Assembly (NCBI GenBank): GCA_016713325.1
Contig: JADJPJ010000042.1
Span: 17,670-81,669 of the forward strand
Length of the DNA stretch: 64,000 nucleotides
Source of the DNA: Candidatus Flexifilum affinis
Lineage (GTDB): Bacteria > Chloroflexota > Anaerolineae > Aggregatilineales > Phototrophicaceae
Direction: 5' to 3'
Positions 59,072-64,000 of the stretch are shown in pieces; positions within the stretch are counted from its first letter, which is position 1; every line of letters starts with the position of its first letter. The translations under genes and the position numbers were made by a program. The notes under the pieces were generated by a model, which saw only the letters and a list, made by a program, of their open reading frames with translations, ran no database searches and was not told the DNA's origin.

Positions 59072-59986
59072 ATGGAAATCCTGACGTTCGACGATATCAA
59101 TGCCAGCCATGCCGCCACCGGCTACCATGGACGAACCGATCTGCCGGCGTTTCACATCTTTTCGGTTGAAGATACCTATCCGTCCACCCGCCCGTTCATG
59201 CCCCCCTACACGCTGAATTTCTACCAGGTTGTGCTGCTGGAGGATTCGGCCGATGCCGTCCTGAGCATGAACGCGGATGCCATTCACGATCCGAGCGATA
59301 CCGTCACCTTTGCCTCACCGCAGCATGTGCTGGCCTGGGTGCGCGGCCAGGCGCAGAAGGGGGTCATTGTTTACTTCAAACCGGAGTTCCTGATCCATCA
59401 TCCGCTGCCCATCCCCGACGATTTTCCGTTCTTTCGCCCGACCGAACTCAACCTGCTGCGCGTATCCTCCGAAGAGAAGGATGGCCTGCGCGGGCACTTC
59501 GCGCAGTTGGCCGAGATGTACGCCGGGGAGCACCCCTACCGGGTGCCGATGCTCCAGGCGCTGCTGCTGATCCTGTTGTACGAGTGCAAGCGCCTCTACG
59601 ATTTGCAGGCGCAGCAAGAAACGCGAATCTCCCCTCAGATCGTTCTGGCCGACCGCTTCCGCACCTTTGTGGAACAGCACTTTATCACCCGCAAGACGGT
59701 CGAGTCGTATGCCGACCTGCTGGCCGTCTCGCCGGATCATCTGAGCTACACGGTGAAGGCAGTCACGGGCAAAACGGCGCACCGGCTGATCGTCGAGCGA
59801 GTGGTCCTGGAAGCAAAGAAGCTGCTGACTTATACCGATCTGAATGCCGCGGAAATCGCGCATTTCCTGGGATTCGATGAGCCGACTCACTTTGGCCGGT
59901 TCTTTCGGCGCTATGTCGGCACCACCCCTCTGGCCTGGCGTCAGGCACAGTCCGGACCGCCCAGCATGAGACTGCCCGGATATTGA
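59072..59986 (+). CDS. AraC-family transcriptional regulator
   Basis: The 304-residue regulator has a cupin-like N-terminal sensing half (LPAFHIFSVEDTYPSTRPFM, YTLNFYQVVLLEDSADAVLS, FKPEFLIHHPLPIPDDFPFF). The C-terminal double helix-turn-helix has KTVESYADLLAVSPDHLSYT, VKAVTGKTAHRLIVERVVLE, AKKLLTYTDLNAAEIAHFLG and FDEPTHFGRFFRRYVGTTPL, the AraC signature. It is divergent from the peptidoglycan-sugar operon and may regulate it, although divergence alone does not prove this. Confidence 0.92.
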   Translation: MEILTFDDINASHAATGYHGRTDLPAFHIFSVEDTYPSTRPFMPPYTLNFYQVVLLEDSADAVLSMNADAIHDPSDTVTFASPQHVLAWVRGQAQKGVIVYFKPEFLIHHPLPIPDDFPFFRPTELNLLRVSSEEKDGLRGHFAQLAEMYAGEHPYRVPMLQALLLILLYECKRLYDLQAQQETRISPQIVLADRFRTFVEQHFITRKTVESYADLLAVSPDHLSYTVKAVTGKTAHRLIVERVVLEAKKLLTYTDLNAAEIAHFLGFDEPTHFGRFFRRYVGTTPLAWRQAQSGPPSMRLPGY

Positions 59987-60040
59987 TCAGACTGTCCCGG
60001 AGATTGGTTACGATCCGCGCCTGCCTCGATAATTCGATTG

Positions 60041-60208
60041 GGGCAGTTGAGGATGGTGCAGACGTTTCTGCCGCTGCTCAAGGCCAGCCAGTGCGCACCC
60101 CCGCATCGTCAACGTAGCCAGCGGGGCGGGGTCGCACGGCGATCCGGTCTTCGGGCTGGCGCAGCACAATGGTATGCGGGCCAGCTACGGCATTTCCAAG
60201 GGCGGGGG
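60041..60208 (+). pseudogene. Internal fragment of a short-chain dehydrogenase/reductase
   Basis: GQLRMVQTFLPLLKAS is followed, after a frame change at a five-C run (about 60102), by PRIVNVASGAGSHGDPVFGL and ASYGISKG. This is the middle of a classical SDR, with the catalytic serine, tyrosine and lysine. The Rossmann glycine motif before it and the C-terminus after it are missing. The fragment starts in AT-rich sequence and ends in the G-rich block at 60201. It is either a true gene remnant or a misassembled join. Confidence 0.7.
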
Positions 60209-60242
60209 GGGGGCGGCGGGCGGGCCCCGGGCCCTGCGTCGG
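60201..60242. other. G-rich low-complexity block, probable sequence artefact
   Basis: A run of G with scattered C interrupts the SDR fragment precisely after its Tyr-x-x-x-Lys motif. It resembles the block at positions 1-70. A low-quality or gap-filled join is the simplest reading, so synteny across it should not be trusted. Confidence 0.6.
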
Positions 60243-60270
60243 GGTGTGCTCAAAACGCGTCTCGACGCAG

Positions 60271-60276
60271 TATAAT
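60271..60276 (+). promoter_or_regulatory. Candidate -10 element of the alpha/beta hydrolase gene
   Basis: A perfect TATAAT lies 48 bases before the ATG at 60324. No good -35 hexamer is found at 16-18 bases upstream (GCTCAA at best). The interval is otherwise GC-rich, so the match stands out, but it remains a weak prediction. Confidence 0.35.
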
Positions 60277-60323
60277 CAAGATAGCTTTTTGGGCGGTCTC
60301 GTCTTCCCCTGAGGAGGTGTTTG

Positions 60324-61085
60324 ATGAGACTTGGTCCTGTCCTCTCCGTCGCCGCGATGGCGTCACTTCTCCTGTGCTTCCCCTTCGCATCCAGCTTCGC
60401 TCAGGAAGCCACCGAGCCTATTCTCGTTCAGGTCACCACATCCGATGGCGTCGTCCTGGCGGGCGATTTCTATGTGCCGGCGGTCGTGCCCGCCCCTGCG
60501 GTCCTCGTCTTCCACCAGAACAACAGCGATCGCACCGATGCGCGCCCTCTGGCCGAGCCGCTGGTGGCCGCCGGTTATGCCGTGCTGGCCGTCGATCAGC
60601 GCGGCGTGGGCGGCTCCGGCGGCTTCTGGATGCCGCGCGCCGAGATCGTGCTGGGCGACATCCGCGCCTGGTTGGCCTGGCTGCGCGAACAGCCCGAGGT
60701 GCGTACGGAGGCTGTTTTTACGCTGGGGTCGAGCACCGGCGGGCTGCTGGCTCTGGCCGGCTGCGCCGACGATGCCGGGTGTCGCTCGGCAATCGCGCTG
60801 TCGCCGACGCGCGACGGCAACGGTCTGTCGCGCGACACGACCGAGCAGATGTTCGCCGAGCCGCTGCGCACCCGATCCGTATTCCTCATGGTGTCGGTGG
60901 GGGACTCTCAGTTCGATGGGTATGTGCGCGAGATGATCGAGTGGTCGCGCGGTGAGCTGGGGGTCTATTTTTTCACCGGCGCGGCCCATGGCGAGAACCT
61001 GTTCACCATGGACGACCACCGCGAGCAGGTGGTCGAACTGATCGTCGACTGGCTGGATGCGCATCTACCGGAGGGGGAAGGCTAG
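60324..61085 (+). CDS. Secreted alpha/beta hydrolase (dienelactone hydrolase-like)
   Basis: The protein starts at the ATG at 60324 with GAGGAGGT five bases upstream and a signal peptide ending FASSFAQ. The hydrolase fold shows TTSDGVVLAGDFYVPAVVPA, AVLVFHQNNSDRTDARPLAE, YAVLAVDQRGVGGSGG, the nucleophile elbow TLGSSTGGLLALAG and the histidine region GAAHGENLFTMDDHREQVVE. At 253 residues it is short, typical of dienelactone-hydrolase-like esterases. Substrate unknown. Confidence 0.85.
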   Translation: MRLGPVLSVAAMASLLLCFPFASSFAQEATEPILVQVTTSDGVVLAGDFYVPAVVPAPAVLVFHQNNSDRTDARPLAEPLVAAGYAVLAVDQRGVGGSGGFWMPRAEIVLGDIRAWLAWLREQPEVRTEAVFTLGSSTGGLLALAGCADDAGCRSAIALSPTRDGNGLSRDTTEQMFAEPLRTRSVFLMVSVGDSQFDGYVREMIEWSRGELGVYFFTGAAHGENLFTMDDHREQVVELIVDWLDAHLPEGEG

Positions 61086-61110
61086 GGCGGTGCGCTTTTT
61101 TCAGCGTGTT

Positions 61111-61153
61111 GTAGGGGCGAGGCGGGCGATGTCCGTGTGCTTGTCGCCCCTAC
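61111..61153. repeat. GTAGGGGCGA / TCGCCCCTAC inverted repeat
   Basis: Perfect ten-base arms at 61111-61120 and 61144-61153 enclose a 23-base loop, between the convergent alpha/beta hydrolase and degV stop codons. It is another copy of the GTAGGGGC family and a likely bidirectional transcription end. Confidence 0.7.
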
Positions 61154-61166
61154 CGACTTTACCTGA

Positions 61167-62054
61167 CTACAGGGCGGCTGCCGGGATGGCGGTTCCCTCG
61201 GCCTGGGGCAGCAGATCCGCGACCAGTTCCAGCGGCACGACGCCCGCGCCGATCACGCCGGGGCCGGTGTGCACGCCAAGGACCGGCGAAATGCGGATCA
61301 TGTCGGACTTGCCGACATTCAGTTCGGCGGTCAGCAGAGCGCGCAGTTCTTCGGCTTTCTCCGCGCGCTGGCCGTGGATGACCGTGACCCAGACCGGTTG
61401 ATCGGCATAACGCGTCTTGAGGTAGGAGGCAATCGACCCGAACGCCTGACCCATGGTGCGCGCCTTGGCAACGGTCGAGTACTTGCCATCAGCCTCGTCG
61501 ACGCGGATGATTGGCTTGATCTGCAGGAGCGACCCGGCCAGCGCCTGGACCCGCCCGATGCGGCCGCCGCGCGCCAGATAGTGGAGTGTCTCCAGCGTGA
61601 AGATCGCTTCGCTGGCGTGGCGCATCTGGTTGAGTCGCTCGGTGATCCGCTCGACCGGCCAACCGGCCTTGATGGCCATGGCGGCGGCCAACACCTGGAA
61701 GCGCTGCGCCGGGGAGAGCGTGCCACTGTCGATGACGGTGACGCCGCTGGTCTGACCGGCGGCCACTTTGGCGGCGTTGATCGTGCCGCTCAGGCCGGAA
61801 GAGACGTGGATCGAGAGAATCGGTTCGCCGTTGGCCGCCTGATACTTCTCCAGGAAGGTGGCCGGCGCCGGCTGGGATGTGGTCGGCGCGTCTGGCGCCA
61901 TGGCCAGCAGGCGGTTGTAGAAGGCATCGGCGTCGATGTCTTCGGACGAGACTTCGCCCTGCGGAAAGTTGATCATCAACGGGACACGGTCGATACCCCA
62001 GGCCCGAAGATCGTCGGGAGTCAGATCGGCGGCACTGTCAGTCACGATGCGCAT
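61167..62054 (-). CDS. DegV family fatty-acid-binding protein
   Basis: The 295-residue protein shows the DegV/FakB pattern: RIVTDSAADLTPDDLRAWGI, PTTSQPAPATFLEKYQAANG (ligand-contacting TSQPS-like motif), ILSIHVSSGLSGTINAAKVA, LETLHYLARGGRIGRVQALA, LQIKPIIRV and VLGVHTGPGVIGAGVVP. FakB proteins bind fatty acids and present them to the kinase FakA; no FakA-like gene is nearby. Length is normal. It is alone and convergent with the alpha/beta hydrolase gene. Confidence 0.93.
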   Translation of the reverse strand: MRIVTDSAADLTPDDLRAWGIDRVPLMINFPQGEVSSEDIDADAFYNRLLAMAPDAPTTSQPAPATFLEKYQAANGEPILSIHVSSGLSGTINAAKVAAGQTSGVTVIDSGTLSPAQRFQVLAAAMAIKAGWPVERITERLNQMRHASEAIFTLETLHYLARGGRIGRVQALAGSLLQIKPIIRVDEADGKYSTVAKARTMGQAFGSIASYLKTRYADQPVWVTVIHGQRAEKAEELRALLTAELNVGKSDMIRISPVLGVHTGPGVIGAGVVPLELVADLLPQAEGTAIPAAAL

Positions 62055-62273
62055 TAGGTTGTTGGGTTCCTCAGAATAGGGAGATGGAGGGGTAAGTATA
62101 CATCAGGCGAGGTGGGCCGTTTAACTATTTGCAGGTCTTCGCCACCGATCTTCTCTCGCAGAGTGGATGGTATTCATCATAGATTCATAATGTCTCAATT
62201 CAGCATCCGCATTGATGGGGAGGTGTGATGGGATAGCCGGTCGCTCACACGTCGAAGATATCGCGAACGGGGA

Positions 62274-62318
62274 TCATATGGGTAGTCGGATTTGCACGAC
62301 GGTGCCTTTCAGACTGAG
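62274..62318 (-). pseudogene. Displaced 3' end of a histidine kinase gene
   Basis: On the minus strand this stretch reads LSLKGTVVQIRLPI followed by TGA. The histidine kinase ending at 63512 has KGTVVQIRLPL and a stop. The peptide is nearly identical, but the codons differ at most third positions, so the two are old homologous ends and not a fresh copy. No further kinase sequence adjoins it. It brackets the SIR2 gene together with 63512-64000. The rest of the 62055-62371 gap holds no gene. Confidence 0.65.
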
Positions 62319-62323
62319 ACCTT

Positions 62324-62329
62324 TATAAT
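62324..62329 (+). promoter_or_regulatory. Candidate -10 element of the SIR2-domain gene
   Basis: A perfect TATAAT lies 43 bases before the ATG at 62372, just after the displaced kinase end. No clear -35 partner is seen. Confidence 0.4.
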
Positions 62330-62371
62330 GTCTTCCGAGTCGATTCTTGAAAGATTAGGTAAGTGAAGCGA

Positions 62372-63370
62372 ATGAAGATTGCTTGCCTCTTAGGTGCCGG
62401 TTTCTCTTCACGTGGAGGACTCCCATTAGTTAATGGTCTGTTCGACGTAGATCTCCGGTTGGTCGCGAACTGGCAGGTAAGGCATTTTTCACGAGTAATT
62501 GAACATTACACGAGATGGAAACAAGCAAACCCGACGAGAAACGTAGAGAACTATCTAGAATTCCTGTATCAGAATGCCTCTTTGGCCTCGTCGGCGCCAC
62601 CATTTGTCTATGCTGCGCAGCTAATTGCCGCCGTTCTGTCACAACCAGTATCGGAACGTGATACTCGAGTGAATCCACGGTACGGAAACCGTATCACCAC
62701 ACCGTCGCATGTGACTGAACATGAGGCGTTCTTTCGAACCATCTTCAAATATAGCGATATGGTGTCTGTCCTTACAACGAACTACGATCTGCTCATCGAG
62801 CGATGCTTACGCCACAAACCCATGAAAAGAGTGTTTGGTGTTGGCTTTATGTATGGTGGCCTTGGCAGACCTCAAGTACTCAAAGGAACTGCTCAACCGT
62901 TCAGAGAAACTCAGGATCGGCAACGCACGATTGAGTTAGCAGGCAACACCAGTTTGTTCAAGTTACATGGATCGTTGAACTGGGCCGCTGACAACCTTGG
63001 CAACCTAAGACTGTTTCAGGATCCGCGCTCTGCTTTCAACAAGACATATCAAGTGGCAATTATTCCACCAGTACAAAACAAGGCTATGCCTGTATGGTTG
63101 GGGAGCATCTGGCAAGAAGCTGAGATTGCTCTTTCGCAAGCGGATGTTTGGGTTATCTGTGGTTATTCTCTACCAGACTACGATGTCAACATCGCAAAAC
63201 TACTGAGATGTGGGGCAGAAAAAGTCTCGCATATATTTCTTCTCGACCCTAATGGAGAAGAACTAAGTTCGAAATTCCAAGCCATTGCACCATTCGCACA
63301 GGTCGTTAGTCTCTCGGGACTTCCTTCTGGACTTGACGAGCTAGAACCAAGACTTGGCAAAATTGCGTGA
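62372..63370 (+). CDS. SIR2-like domain protein, possible defence NADase
   Basis: The 332-residue protein carries the SIR2 Rossmann signatures in order: GAGFS (8-12, NAD-binding loop), TTNYD (135-139), KLHGSLNW (197-204, with the catalytic-type His199) and GYSLPDYD (264-271). No zinc-finger cysteine quartet is evident, so it is the SIR2_2-like type common in bacterial immune systems (Thoeris, DSR, SIR2-Argonaute) and not a classical deacetylase. Base composition is clearly more AT-rich than its neighbours. No partner gene lies beside it. The ATG at 62372 is used; a GTG at 62363 is possible. A role in NAD depletion on phage infection is inference. Confidence 0.8.
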   Translation: MKIACLLGAGFSSRGGLPLVNGLFDVDLRLVANWQVRHFSRVIEHYTRWKQANPTRNVENYLEFLYQNASLASSAPPFVYAAQLIAAVLSQPVSERDTRVNPRYGNRITTPSHVTEHEAFFRTIFKYSDMVSVLTTNYDLLIERCLRHKPMKRVFGVGFMYGGLGRPQVLKGTAQPFRETQDRQRTIELAGNTSLFKLHGSLNWAADNLGNLRLFQDPRSAFNKTYQVAIIPPVQNKAMPVWLGSIWQEAEIALSQADVWVICGYSLPDYDVNIAKLLRCGAEKVSHIFLLDPNGEELSSKFQAIAPFAQVVSLSGLPSGLDELEPRLGKIA

Positions 63371-63511
63371 CTTGTGTGCTGAACTTCGTTCGCGAAGAGG
63401 GCAAAGAGCATCACTCGGCCGGCTAAAACCTCGTAGTACAAGGCAAGCAAAGATTGTCTAATTGCCAGGGGGCCTCAACAGTATAACCTCGGTTGAAAGC
63501 CTCCCCATGGG

Positions 63512-64000
63512 TCAGAGCGGCAGGCGGATCTGCACCACCGTGCCTTTGCCGACCGTGCTGTCGAGGGCGATCAGGCCGCCATGCTGGGCGATGATCTTCC
63601 GGGCGATGGGCAGCCCCAGGCCGCTGTGCTGTCCGCCAATCGGCCGGTGCGCCTCCACCCGGTACATCATGTCGAACACCCGTGGCAGCGCTTCCGCCGG
63701 GATGCCCTCACCTGTGTCGGCCAGCACGATCATCAGCGCCCCGGCATCTTTTCTCGCTTGCAGGGTGATGCTCCCACCGGGCGGCGTGTGTTCGAGCGCG
63801 TTGTCGACCAACTCGATCAGTGCCTTATACAGCTCGTTCGCATACCCCTGAATCACGGGCAGATCGCCGACGACGTTCTGCGTGAAAGTGATACCCGATT
63901 TCTCCGCGCGTGGGCTGGTGTAGGTGGCAACGCCGTTGATCAGTTCATCACAGTCCACGGGGCGCTTGGGGTTGGTCGGCAGACGTTCCAGTTCGACGAT
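63512..64000 (-). CDS. Histidine kinase, C-terminal part (runs off the window)
   Basis: The frame is open from the stop at 63512 to the end of the window, giving 162 residues of a HATPase domain: NELYKALIELVDNALEHTPP (N box), VLADTGEGIPAEALPRVFDM (G1), GGQHSGLGLPIARKIIAQHG (G2) and the end GKGTVVQIRLPL. The start and sensor lie beyond 64000. Its last ten codons are echoed at 62274-62318 on the far side of the SIR2 gene. Confidence 0.9.
   Translation of the reverse strand: MVELERLPTNPKRPVDCDELINGVATYTSPRAEKSGITFTQNVVGDLPVIQGYANELYKALIELVDNALEHTPPGGSITLQARKDAGALMIVLADTGEGIPAEALPRVFDMMYRVEAHRPIGGQHSGLGLPIARKIIAQHGGLIALDSTVGKGTVVQIRLPL

Overview
The window looks like chromosomal DNA from a high-GC bacterium. 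The most probable source is a Chloroflexota (Anaerolineae-like) heterotroph. The grounds are gene style, not a marker gene: secreted proteins with Thr/Pro linkers, a Ser/Thr kinase with an extracellular TolB-type propeller, many multi-domain histidine kinases, carbohydrate and peptidoglycan-recycling genes, and dispersed hairpin repeats. I saw no rRNA, tRNA or CRISPR array.

Layout. 0.1-7 kb: ComEC-like MBL hydrolase, GT-C-like membrane protein, phosphotriesterase-family enzyme, secreted LGFP-like protein, secreted serine hydrolase. 7-14 kb: CocE-type hydrolase divergent from a PadR regulator, modAB without modC, SRPBCC protein, hisS and a decayed toxin-antitoxin-like pair. 14-20 kb: GH2 glycosidase, two exported proteins and a receiver-histidine kinase whose phospho-acceptor Asp is Glu. 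20.1-21.9 kb: an isolated lower-GC gene joining a PD-(D/E)xK-like core to an EF-Tu domain 2-like barrel; this is the best candidate for something undescribed. 21.9-30.9 kb: a minus-strand maltodextrin operon (marR, malE with two X25-like modules, malF, malG, GH13 enzyme, MFS transporter), split by an 844-bp IS5-type element and full of apparent frameshifts. 31-42 kb: M23 peptidase, CBM48 protein, L,D-transpeptidase, SUMF1-like protein, five-PAS kinase, GntR regulator, STPK. 42-49.6 kb: dockerin protein, aldo/keto reductase, aminotransferase, tandem palindromic repeat array, glycosyltransferase, nucleotidyltransferase-fold protein. 48.4-52.6 kb: two related secreted proteins. 52.8-59 kb: isocitrate/isopropylmalate dehydrogenase family, sugar isomerase, then a peptidoglycan-sugar recycling operon (serine hydrolase, anmK, GlcNAc-kinase-like, murQ) divergent from an AraC regulator. 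60-64 kb: SDR fragment, alpha/beta hydrolase, degV, and a lower-GC SIR2-domain gene bracketed by two copies of a histidine-kinase 3' end.

How the genes work together. The mal operon would import maltodextrins (MalEFG), cleave them (GH13) and be controlled by MarR. The anmK/kinase/murQ group turns cell-wall amino sugars into central amino-sugar phosphates, next to a sugar isomerase and cell-wall enzymes (M23, L,D-transpeptidase). The lower-GC nuclease-like and SIR2 genes look like acquired defence-type cargo.

Caveats. At least 20 apparent frameshifts are visible. About 15 lie between 22 and 30 kb, some at homopolymers, with catalytic motifs intact on both sides, so many are probably sequencing errors. 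Two G-rich blocks (1-70 and 60201-60242) look like assembly artefacts. All functional calls come from reading motifs; no database search was done.
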